From contig JABANP010000027.1 of assembly GCA_013115135.1 (NCBI GenBank), positions 1 to 64,000 on the forward strand: a stretch of 64,000 nucleotides of DNA, in the 5' to 3' direction. This stretch comes from Perkinsus olseni. Lineage: Eukaryota; Perkinsozoa; Perkinsida; Perkinsidae. This document shows positions 53,533 through 64,000 of the stretch, one piece after another. The translations under genes and the position numbers were made by a program. How positions within the stretch are numbered: the first letter of the stretch is position 1; every line of letters starts with the position of its first letter. The notes under the pieces are model-generated. The model saw only the letters and a program-made list of their open reading frames with translations, was not told where the DNA came from and did no database searches.

Positions 53533-54161
53533 ACGTACATTGAGGCTGTCACGTTTATAGTTTGTTGTGTTGGTTCAATCGGTTGCTGGGATCGCCGTCT
53601 GCTGATGGAGATGCACACTCTACATCAAATAGCAGACCTGTCGTTTGTTTCGTATTGAGCTACCGTTCATAGATATCGAAGTGAATCTGAATCTAAACTT
53701 AGTTAGCAGGACATCTTAATTTCTCCATTTTATTTTTTCTTTGCCGAAGAGAGTGGAAATATGTAATATAGATGAGTAAATTCAATAATAGCTCGCCCGA
53801 GTGGTGTTCTGAGTGAGTCAGTTCAAAAACTGACCATCAAATTGATCAATTAGCATAAAATATTCGCTAAATACGATTTCAGCGTGCCTCCAAAGAATAG
53901 AACATTATATCTGACTAGTTTCTGTTGATCATATAGATGGACAAGTTTACGTTACGAGCCGATAGAGTTAGCGTTACGGCTTAAATTTGCGGCTTGACGT
54001 AACGGCGTTCAGACAGTGTCTGACAAACACAACTGGGAGCGCCAAGGGTCGACCAATCCTCTGTTCTTGACTGCCCCAAGGGTAACCAACCGATTCAAGA
54101 TTCGTTCACGGGATGTACTGAGTCTCTTACAGTTTCTTTTGCAAAATTTGTTCCTCCTGTA

Positions 54162-54494
54162 ATGCCAACTGATGAGGTCTCTGTGGTTGCGATCGGGGAC
54201 CCTTTGCTCACGAAGTTCCTAGGGTGGGTTCGGAAGAAGTGTGACGATGGCGAATATGCTCGCTGTCCTAAATATGGGAGACTTATTAAGATACGTAATA
54301 AGTCTTTCAGGGGTGCCAAATATCACCAAGAGTCTTGCGGGAAAATGAAGCACAGCGAACCCACTAGAACTGAGAACCGAGCAGAATGCAGAGAGACGCT
54401 ATGTCAGGTCGTGGCGCACTCTGGCTGCCAGAGTCCGGCATCTTGCTCTGCATTGTTGAGAATTAATACTTCAAAGGCCTACTACGGTGCTTGA
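54162..54494 (+). CDS. hypothetical protein, possible zinc-binding fragment
   Basis: 110 codons from an ATG. The segment RCPKYGRLIKIRNKSFRGAK followed by YHQESC would place C, H and C as in a BED- or transposase-type finger, but only one clear CxxC-like half is present. No domain is recognised downstream (residues 70-110). May be the N-terminal exon or relic of a transposon protein. No splice model. Confidence 0.3.
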   Translation: MPTDEVSVVAIGDPLLTKFLGWVRKKCDDGEYARCPKYGRLIKIRNKSFRGAKYHQESCGKMKHSEPTRTENRAECRETLCQVVAHSGCQSPASCSALLRINTSKAYYGA

Positions 54495-55214
54495 ACCCTC
54501 ATTTCGAGGCTCCTAGGCGCCGAAATCTAGTTCGTCAATTGCGAGGCAGAGTCGCCAAATTGGCGACAGGCGGCTTGACCACTGGAAAGACAGTTGAATT
54601 CTCAGTAAGCGCTCATGAAAGGTTCGACATACGACTCGTAGTCCCCTCCTCATGCAAAATCGTTGGTCGATCATGACCAGGTCAACATGAACAGTCTAAC
54701 GGGCAATGCTTCCCGGCAAGCCTCAGACGACGACGCATTAGCTCGCCATCAACCCGGAGCACGAGGTTCAAGCAGGAGGAGCAGGAGGTGGGGTCGGGGG
54801 GCATCTCGCTCTCAGTCGCCCCGGCACTTCCGGAGAAGTTTTCCCAAGGGAGGAGATTAAAAAATACTTTTAGTATCGAATGAGAGTGAATATTGGTCTC
54901 TGGCGCCAACCGATATAAAGCTTCGCAGGTCCTCGTGGGAAGATACTATACTGGAGCAACTCAAATTCACTGGGAGAGGTATTCTGGAAACAACGTCTGG
55001 ATCGTCGAAATTTTCTTGTGGTGGTGTCACCATGCATTGTGCATGGTGTTTATGCCGTGAACCCTTTCTCGGACCGTCAGAGAAAGGGTGGCAGAAGCGC
55101 CGAAGGACTATGGGACACCGCCAAGTGCTTCAAGCGCCGGAAAGACTCCAAGCACCGTGGCTTCACCTGACAAGACTCGACTGGCTGGAGTGTCGCCAAG
55201 TGGCCCCTACGTCA

Positions 55215-55236
55215 GGTATTAATAATACCGTATTAT
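55215..55236. repeat. 22-bp palindromic scar, T=GGTATTAT
   Basis: Exact arrangement; the most 3' example in the window. Confidence 0.85.
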
Positions 55237-55833
55237 TCACACACATTGCTGCATGGATGCACCTCTCAGTCCTAAGCCGGAGGCCGCCACAGCGATAAAG
55301 CGCGAAGTCGTTCGGTCGCCTACACACACTTCAGCAACTCCTGCCATATCTCCTAGCATGTCGATGGGGTGAACTCAGACCAAATGGTAGCACATAAGTT
55401 TCCGTTTCGGTTGTTCTGGTCGTCCGTATGGGTCTCACGAGGCCCTTCAGAACAACTCTTTCGAACCGGGGTGGGAGGCGGTAGCTGTAATGCAAATGCT
55501 TCTGTCGGTCAGCGGTGGCGCCGCTGACAGACAGAAAGGACCTATTCGACTTAACCGTCTTCAGCTGCCAGCGGACAGCTGGGTCTTCCAGCCTGGCAGT
55601 CTGACAGCATCTTCTTCGTCGTCTTGCGGGTTTCAAGTTACACTCCGTTAGGGTCCAGTAATCCGCTGAATGCCCACCGCTGAATGGCCACCCCGAGTTG
55701 CAAGTCTCATGGTATAGATGGGGAAGGATTTGCCCCCTTTCGTTAGCGGGAGCCGTGTCTGATTATCAGCCCTCGTTGCCTATCATAGCCATCATTGTCA
55801 TGCGCTACCTTCAGTTTCCCCCGCTATTCCGCC

Positions 55834-57636
55834 ATGTTATCGTCGGCAGTAGTATTTTCGATAGCTCTTCTGCTATGGGAGTCGGTATTACGCTGCCCTT
55901 TGGATGCTCTGCCGGCGGCGAAATCCGAGCCATCACCAGAGGGGCAGTTGAATATTCGTACGTCCTGGGCTGGGATCCTCTCGTGACTGCATAGTGTATC
56001 ATGTATGATAAAGGCGCCCGTGACACTCTGCACAGCAGGGATGTGAATCTTCGCTCGTTGCATCCTTTCTGGAGGATCTGAGGCCCTCGTTCACTTGGTA
56101 TTAACTGGCGTTTGAAATTCGAACTTTAAAGTGATGGAATGATGACTCCTCCGATGGCCCTGATTAGTGGTAGTGGTGGATCGAATTCCATTGTTCGGAG
56201 AGAAGCTAAGCTTCCTTGATTAGCCTGCGCGTGGTTATCAGGTACGCTCTGGGCGCTCTCTCGTCCCCACACAATCAAGGGGACGGTCACAGCGGTAACT
56301 ACCGGATACGTCCTCATGTATCTGTATTCCGGCGGAACCAAGTCCAATGTGGCAGCGTGAGTGACGTGCAATTGTGGTCACCCTGCAACCTGAATCCCCC
56401 TTAGATACCTGCGTATTCTGATCTCGGGAGTCCTGGCTAATGTATTCATCGTAGCTATCAATCAGCTCACGGACATCGACATCGACAAGGCTAACGGCAA
56501 GCCTCTGCCGATCGCCGCAGGTGAACCATCCCGCAGACTCATCTCATTGTGCATAAATCAACGTGACTGGATTGGGCGTAGCTCTTCCGTGGTTGGCTGT
56601 GTGAATGCTTGTAAAGCCTCGCACAGCAAGCCTTGTACTGCCGATTGCCCCGCTCCGACCCCTCAATGAGCTACGAGCTCTCGCAGGGGTATTCCCTTCG
56701 CGCATGGGGTGGCCCTCTTTCAGGCAAGATGAAGTTCAGTCAGGCGAGATTGGCCACGGGCCTCTCCCTATGCCTAACTGCTGCTGTATCCTTCGCCGAG
56801 TCCACCACCTGGTTCGTCACCTTATCGGCCATGTGTGCGATCGGCTACGCCTACTCCGTCCCTCCGCTGCGGCTCAAGCGCCGCGCTGTGCCTGCTGCTC
56901 TGTGCATCGTAAGTCTGAGTACCACCTTTCGTTTCTCTCTTACCGTGAGGATCGTGTTTTCAGGTAATGGCTAGGGCGGTGCTGGGCATCATAGGCGGCA
57001 CGCACGCCTACTGCCAAGCTTTTGGCGTGACGCTAGATCAGACGACAAATAGACAGATGTGAGCTGGGCAGCATTATAGCGATGAGACCTCGTTGGCCCT
57101 CCGTCGCCGCGGTCTCCGTAGCCTTCAGCCGTCCGCAAGTTTCGCCGTTGTATATACAGTGGAGCGTGCCAGGTTCACTTTCTGTGGTATTCTCGTAGTG
57201 TTCTGCACCACTGTTGCGATCATGAAGGACATACCCGACATCAAGGGAGATGTAACAGACAATGTCAACTCCTTTGCGGTAGGGGGATGTCGCTCGTAGC
57301 ATCACGGCGGTAGAGTGTACCCTTCTTCTTAGGTGCAGTGGGGAGCCTACCGTATGTCCCGTTTCTGCCTCTGGACTCTGACTGCCTGTTACACCGCAGT
57401 CATCGGCCTACTAGCTGATGATAGCTCGACAGGCCTCTTACATGCTATCGCCTGTGTATACATGTGGGGGTAGGTGGTGGTGGTCGACAATTACTCGCTT
57501 CAACGTAGCTTGGTCCTGCAGGCATTGGCATTTTAACATCGCTCCGGGTGACAACAGTGACGCCGCATTGGAGCTGGTCAAGGACAACTACTTCAACACA
57601 TTATGGCCGCTCTTCTACTTCGAGTTCATCGCGTAA
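55834..57636 (+). CDS. UbiA-family prenyltransferase, homogentisate phytyl/solanesyltransferase-like
   Basis: Attaches a prenyl chain to an aromatic head group, probably homogentisate, in tocopherol or plastoquinone synthesis; integral membrane. Exons: 55834-55957, 56242-56356, 56405-56520, 56724-56908, 56964-57058, 57173-57278, 57333-57469 and 57522-57636. Visible motifs: the entry motif LSRPHTIKG, the first Mg2+-diphosphate motif NQLTDIDIDKANGKPLPIAAG, the VTE2-type segment GYAYSVPPLRLKRRAVPAAL, and the second motif KDIPDIKGDV. Multiple hydrophobic helices (about 8) are present. A hydrophobic N-terminus (MLSSAVVFSIALLLWES) could be part of a plastid-type bipartite leader. About 330 residues. 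The closest named families are VTE2/HPT/HST rather than COQ2; choosing between phytyl and solanesyl substrates is not possible from sequence alone. Confidence 0.85.
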
Positions 57637-57694
57637 GGCAGCAGTCACGGCACCGACGTCTGATCGTCCCTTCAGATACCCTCTGCCCATCGTC

Positions 57695-59010
57695 ATGAGG
57701 CTACTCGGCCTTCCTCCCCTGCCGTCCTGGCTTCTGGTCAGCCTCTTGGCAATCGTTCTGGTAGGGTTCAGGTCCCCCTTAATGATGTCTTTTGATGACT
57801 CGTCGCAGTTCAACTCGGCAGTGGCGATGATGGAGGATGCTCGAGAGGAGAGGAGACGTAAAGCGATGAGCATTCCAGAGCTCTCAGAAATTCGCGGTGA
57901 CGTGGCAGAGGTCAGCCGGCTGTTCTATGTTCCTCCGGGATTCCCTCTTCCCTGCAGGTAGAGTCTTTGATGAAGACACTGGTAGGAGTGGACCTCCCGG
58001 ATGCCCATGCTGCCGCACTGAACCTCGGCTCATCTCGCCGCAAGCACCATCTCGATCGGGCTGCCGTCATCTGTGCTGTTGGGAGAGCCCTCGGTCTGGA
58101 TCGCTCGGACGGTGGAATGGAACAGGTGGGCATCGCCAGTTGAAGAGGCGTCACGTAGAAGCTCGCCGCGGGCTGCTCAGGATGTCTGAGTAATTCGCAA
58201 AGATGTGACTGCTCTGTGGTGCGAGCGATAAAAAGAGTCGCTGAGTGTGACTTGCGTAGGTGTACAGAGTTGCCCAAGCTGCGGAGCTGGAGTACAGCGC
58301 CTTGCTCATGCACTCAGAGTTAGTCCAGGACGGCAAGGTGGGTACTCTCATGTATCTGCTCGACGAAATGGCTGTACGAAGCCTGTTTATTAGCTTACAG
58401 AACAGCTGCATTCAATCGTTCCTCGTACGCTACGACCCTCCGAGGAATTCGGCATCACTCATACTTAGCCGCTCGTTCTCGTCCTGGTGAGAGTGGTTCG
58501 CTTTTGTAGGTGACAAAATCTGTGAAGCTAGCAGTCCTCGGCGGAGATTGGTATCTTGGCTCGGCATCTGTCGTGTTAGCTGACACGGGACTGCAGCCAG
58601 TGGTGAGTCTCTCTCGCAGCGGTGTCTTTGTCTGCGTGAAGTGCCGTGCTGCAGGTGCAAGAGATGTCCGATGCGATAGCCGAGATGACAGCTTACAATA
58701 CAGAGACGAAGGGAAAGCCGAACATCACCGGCCAACGGCGAACTGAGTTCAATCGGCTCATTCTGAAGCACGCCTGCCGATCTTTGGGTGAGCTCATTGC
58801 TTCCCTTGTTATGGTAAATGTTCCACCTGGTGCTTTACAGGTCACCTACAGCGCTGCTCAGGGGAGTCGTTGAACCTCCTTGGCAAACTGGGCGCCAGCG
58901 TGCCGTTGGTGGACATGGACGACTTCGTCGATCTGTGGCCCAAGTCAGATGAGACTGAACGCCGAGCCGACGCTTTGGCTCGTCTGATGAGCGTTCTGGC
59001 AACCCACTAA
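57695..59010 (+). CDS. polyprenyl diphosphate synthase-like subunit (PDSS2-type, non-catalytic)
   Basis: Trans-polyprenyl synthases make the long isoprenoid tails of quinones; some work as heteromers with a subunit lacking the Asp-rich motif. Exons: 57695-57910, 57958-58125, 58260-58337, 58510-58612, 58655-58813 and 58852-59010. Family cues: ELSEIR near the start; AAELEYSALLMHSELVQDGK, where catalytic subunits have LLHDDVxD; KSVKLAVLGGDWYLGSASVVLA (normally GN.LAxLxGDYLL..A); and a C-terminal helix bundle. No FARM DDxxD and no second DDxxD are visible, so it should be catalytically dead alone. It lies 58 bp after the UbiA gene on the same strand. The short N-terminal hydrophobic stretch (SWLLVSLLAIVLVGF) may be an anchor or leader. 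Confidence 0.65.
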
Positions 59011-59583
59011 ATTTTTTTTCGAAGTTGTGTTTCTGATTGTGCAAGAGCTGTTGAGTCTATGGAGTGCTGCACAGTCGGACGTCGTGAAAAGCAACAGTGA
59101 ATTCGCGCAGCAACTTGGGGAATGCTGTAAATTCCCCTTAGTGTTAGAGCGATACACACCATTGGCGTAGAAGGCGTAAAAGTTCACCACAACGCAGACG
59201 ACAGCTGTGCCCCTCGACGCTTTTCCGGACGACAAGTTGCGAAACGATAGCCCGTCTGTGTACATTCTTCGCTTGGAATGTTAAGAGAACGGCTGGCACG
59301 AATAAAGTACACGAGGTAGAGGGGCTTCAAGGGTGTATAACCTCGCAATTACTGTTTGATGTTCATCAGGCGTCTCGCTAATGAACTGGCCAATGATTGT
59401 GCCCTATTTGTCTTTGTACGGTTGTGCGGGGTCGGTGGAAAAGATTTACGACAAACGTATCGTGAGTGAACCAGGGTTGAAGTAGTCCGGCGAGCGTCTA
59501 ATGCTTGCATCTTCGAACATTATTTCTTGACTTCAACGCCTCGTCGAAAATCTTTGACAATCCGACTGATTCCACCACTTAAC

Positions 59584-61402
59584 TCAACCCATGATCAACC
59601 TAAGATACACCTCATTCTTCATCCTCATTCTCCCATGAATTGATACCCTAAGGAGCGTGCATCCTCCCTCCACCGTCGCCACAGCAGATACCAGTATCCC
59701 GGAGTTCTCCTGATCCGCAGGGCCCCTCAGATGTGTCTGTAGTAGCGTGTGGCTCACTATCCCTATACGAAGGTCCATCTGTCACTCAACCGTACCAACA
59801 GCAACTGCCAGCGAGGCGGTCACCTGGCGCATCTCTGCTTTCATTCTTTTGATAGTATCCTTGAGCTTCACCAACGGTTGCGTATCCGTCACCGTGCTCG
59901 ACCTCTGTTCCATCTCGTGTCGGGTCTGCTCAGCGAGTTCACTCGAGGATCTCATAAACTCTTACTTGTTCAAGGGAATCAGTGATGGTCTTCAATTCCA
60001 TCTGCAAGTTGAGTATCGAGTCATTGAGCTCATTATACCTGACATCAACGATGAGCGGTCACACGGCGCTTGACCCGACTCCTTCGTTTTCTCCTCGTGA
60101 GCAGCGGCCATTTGACGATAGCTCTCGGCTTTGTTGTCAAAGAGTCGTCCGATGATTTCCTCCTTTTCCACGATCTCCCGCAGGCTCTTGTCGAGCTCGG
60201 CTGATAGCTTGGTGAGCTGGGCCTTTACCGTCGGGAACTGGCTATTGAAAAGGTCGTGGTATCTTAGGTTGACCCATCCTACTCGTGGAAAATAAGATAC
60301 CCCTTACTGTTGCGTTTGCATGAGATGCGATCGCCATTCCCGATCGACCAGCCCAGGCCCGATCTTCCGCAGTCGATGGCTGACCTTAAGTGGGGAGATC
60401 TAAGACGTACAACAGGAGTCGTCACTCACCCGCTCACACTCGACTCGCCAGTCTTCGGGCTTCACCTGAGCCGAAGATACGCTGCTAGTGGAAGAGGGAC
60501 AGGCTCTTTTACGGTGCTCCTGACGATCTGTTTTTCCTCGAGCAGTCCATTAGAGAAAGATTCCCCACGAGAGGGCCCTGGCGGTGCTGCACCGAAACTA
60601 ATAAAATTGCCGGTTGGAGGTCGACGAGACCCAGCGGCAGCATACTATTCGGCGTCGTCATCTCCGTCAGAGACAGCATCTTCGACCTCTTCTTCAAGCT
60701 CGTCTCCTGAATGAAGATATCTTCAGGAAGAATCTTTTCCTCACCCATGCCGTTCTCGAAATCGGTCTGTGGCTGGCCTTGGTCGAGAACACTGAAGTCG
60801 GGCTCTAGGAAACGGAAGCCTGTCTTCTCGAGAACTTTGCCGCACAAACCATGAAGCACCTAATCAACACTACCAAAGGCGCGTAGACGTCGGACACAAA
60901 CTTGCCAGCGCAGCAGTGTCGCCGTAGCCCGTCTTAAGACGCTGCGGCGGGAAGTCAGCAGGCAGCCCGGCATCCTTCAGAGCCACCAGGATGTTGGTAC
61001 ACACTGTGTGGGGGTCGTCGTATCTAGGTGAGGAGCCTTGGTCTACGGTGAGGAAGAGGGGAGTACTCATCCCAGGCTGCACGTTTCTTGAGCAGGGAGA
61101 GCAGCCAGGCGACGAGTCTGGTGAAGTAGGCGAATTGGAGGGCAGCGTTGCCGGCTGGTCCGCAGAAGTATATCCTAGGTTGACGCTTGTGCCACGCGGG
61201 GAGCTCGGATACTCACGGATGCACTGGAGGGGTATCTTTATCGCAGAAGTTGGCTTCGTAGTCCAAAAGATTGAGCATGTCAATGACAGCAGACGCCAAG
61301 GAGTAGCACTCGGGCGCCTGAGGCGGATGCCAGCATCACACAGGTAGTTGCCGTGGTCATGACGCTCACCAGCGGTTGCGTAAGGGAGGCGGCCTCGGAC
61401 AT
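59584..61402 (-). CDS. IFT57: IFT57, intraflagellar transport complex B protein
   Basis: Needed for flagellum assembly. Reading from the ATG at 61402: MSEAASLTQPL, intron, APECYSLASAVIDMLNLLDY (CH-like N-domain), CGPAGNAALQFAYFTRLVAW, YDDPHTVCTNILVALKDAGL, then the signature PADFPPQRLKTGYGDTA. After a GC-AG intron (donor at 60905-60904) come VLHGLCGKVLEKTGFRFLEP, an acidic stretch (DELEEEVEDAVSDGDDDAEY), LLEEKQIVRST, KPEDWRVECER and GPGLVDREWRSHLMQTQQ (aligns with the family's DWRIHVDQMHQH). Coiled-coil exons follow, and the family C-terminal MDLRIGIVSHTLLQTHL. The extreme C-terminus may be spliced differently. Implies a flagellated life stage. Confidence 0.88.
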
Positions 61403-61682
61403 TCTGCCGGTGAATAACGAGTACTGAATATTACAACCTATCGATGGCTTGAATTTTCAGTAGAACTTCGGCGTTCTGCAACCACTGGTTTCTTGCATTG
61501 AGTTTGATACGGGGATTCGGGTGGTCCACTTGCGAACGCGACAGAACTGACTTAAAGAGATTATAACAGAAAAGGTGCAATCGGAGGCACTAGATGCCGT
61601 GGCCAGTGTCACCATCATCCAGCACTGCTCAGTAAAAAGTCTCGGATCATCTTCGATAACTGCAATTAAGATGCAACGATGT

Positions 61683-63242
<1,560 letters not shown>

Positions 63243-63935
63243 ATGCTCAGCAGCCTCTCCCGTAGTGTCTTCCCTGCTGTTCAGCGGTCGATGGTCCCTC
63301 TAGCAGCGCGAGGGTTCCGCTCCTTCTCGAGTAGGATGGGCGTCTAAATCCACTTGACCTCATCGTTCGTCACAGGCCTGGTGTTCACTAAGGACCACGA
63401 GTGGATCGCCCCCACCGAAGGCGATGAGCATGTAGCTACCATTGGTGTCACTGACTTCGCCCAAGACGAAATTGGTGAGTTAGTGTAAGTCTCTTCACGC
63501 CCCCATCAGGTTGTCTTGGACGGGGCTCGTCGTTGGAGGCACTGGGATGTGTCAGGTACGTAGACTTGCCGACGGTGGGCTCGGTGTTTCACAAGAACGA
63601 GGTGCTCTGCACTCTCGAGAGCGTGAAGGCTGTAGAGGAAGTGTAGGAACTTCGACAGGGCCGAAAGTCGATGATCTTTTACCCGTTCAGTCTCTGCCCG
63701 GTGGACGCTGCTGAGGTGTTGGAGACGAACGTTGAAGTGCGAGAGACGCCAGACCTGGTCAACCTCGACCCCGAGCACGACGGCTGGCTGCTGCGCATGC
63801 ATTACGAGTAAGATGGTGTGGCCTGGCGAGTCTTCATAGACGGTCGTTATCAGAGGAGATATCGAGGCTGATGGAAAGAACTTCTTCACTGAGGAGGAGT
63901 ACCGGAAGGCCCATGCGGTCGAGGTCCCACAGTGA
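63243..63935 (+). CDS. GCSH: glycine cleavage system H protein, mitochondrial
   Basis: Lipoyl carrier of the mitochondrial glycine decarboxylase complex. Exons: 63243-63330, 63376-63484, 63556-63642, 63691-63807 and 63854-63935. An Arg/Ser-rich presequence (MLSSLSRSVFPAVQRSM..RGFRSFSS) is typical for mitochondrial import. The mature part begins LVFTKDHEWIAP and contains TIGVTDFAQDEIGELV. The lipoyl-lysine motif is TLESVKAVEEV. Then ETPDLVNLDPEHDGWLLRMHY and FFTEEEYRKAH. About 160 residues. The first splice uses TCGA/gtagga, giving an uninterrupted frame; reading on through the intron meets a TAA after MGV. Confidence 0.93.
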
Positions 63936-64000
63936 TGTCTTTTCTCCGATGAATTCACGAAGATCGTTTCGGGTCAACCTGAGCGCAATTAGTAAGGGTT

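Larger units (their letters stand above)
53533..55833. other. decayed coding or transposon-like sequence
   Basis: One open frame at 54162-54494 (MPTDEVSVVAIGDPLL ... CPKYGRLIKIRNKSF ... KYHQESCGK) has a C..H..C arrangement faintly like a BED-type zinc finger. Further fragments (for example NIGLWRQ- and WKQRLDRRNF-like readings near 54.9 kb) are broken by stops. A 22-bp scar lies at 55215. The minus frame 55331-55636 is unsupported. 53.5-54.1 kb is AT-rich and shows nothing. Confidence 0.35.

Overview
The window reads as nuclear DNA of an alveolate protist, most likely a perkinsid (Perkinsus-like). The genes are compact and intron-rich with GT-AG introns of about 40-400 bp. There are MORN-repeat and IFT genes of a flagellate, a homogentisate-type UbiA prenyltransferase of the kind tied to plastids, and many small lineage-specific secreted proteins. 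The species call is inference. No spliced-leader sequence or rRNA was found to confirm it.

Layout. 0-2.8 kb: four tandem minus-strand four-transmembrane (4TM) paralogs, one with an in-frame TGA. 2.9-5.3 kb: a 12-exon MORN-repeat protein. 6.3-9.8 kb: a coiled-coil protein with a 1-nt frameshift near its end. 9.8-36 kb: a repeat-built accessory block. It holds six copies (one broken) of a small secreted eight-cysteine protein gene, two copies of a second small secreted family, scattered 3' pieces of the coiled-coil gene, two generations of segmental duplication, and a decayed hAT transposon (24.9-27.4 kb). 36-39 kb: two unrecognised minus-strand coding candidates. 39-51 kb: a very intron-rich PX-PH phospholipase D. 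51.4-53.5 kb: the splicing factor Snu23/ZMAT2. 53.5-55.8 kb: decayed sequence. 55.8-59.0 kb: a UbiA prenyltransferase followed on the same strand by a polyprenyl-diphosphate-synthase-like subunit. 59.6-61.4 kb: IFT57 (minus). 61.7-62.35 kb: ubiquitin-conjugating enzyme E2 of the UBE2D type (minus). 63.2-63.9 kb: glycine-cleavage H protein.

The most unusual signal is a precise 22-bp scar seen at 15 places exactly and at 4 more with one mismatch, mostly at 11-31 kb. For an 8-bp word T, the scar is T without its last base, then the full reverse complement of T, then T without its first base. Where a paralogous copy keeps the empty site, the scar is a clean 14-bp insertion. This is what would form if a hAT-type transposon (8-bp target duplication; hairpins formed on the flanks after a nick one nucleotide into the flank) left and the opened hairpins annealed through their complementary target-duplication tails. 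One scar frameshifts a cysteine-rich gene, several lie inside the hAT relic itself, and a larger double-hairpin version sits at a deletion of a gene copy at 22.95-23.04 kb.

Two further non-standard signals lie in introns: tRNA-like elements with A-box/B-box sequences, and a recurring 12-13-nt motif (GCTTCGCTCCGCC, either orientation) often just downstream of 5' splice sites.
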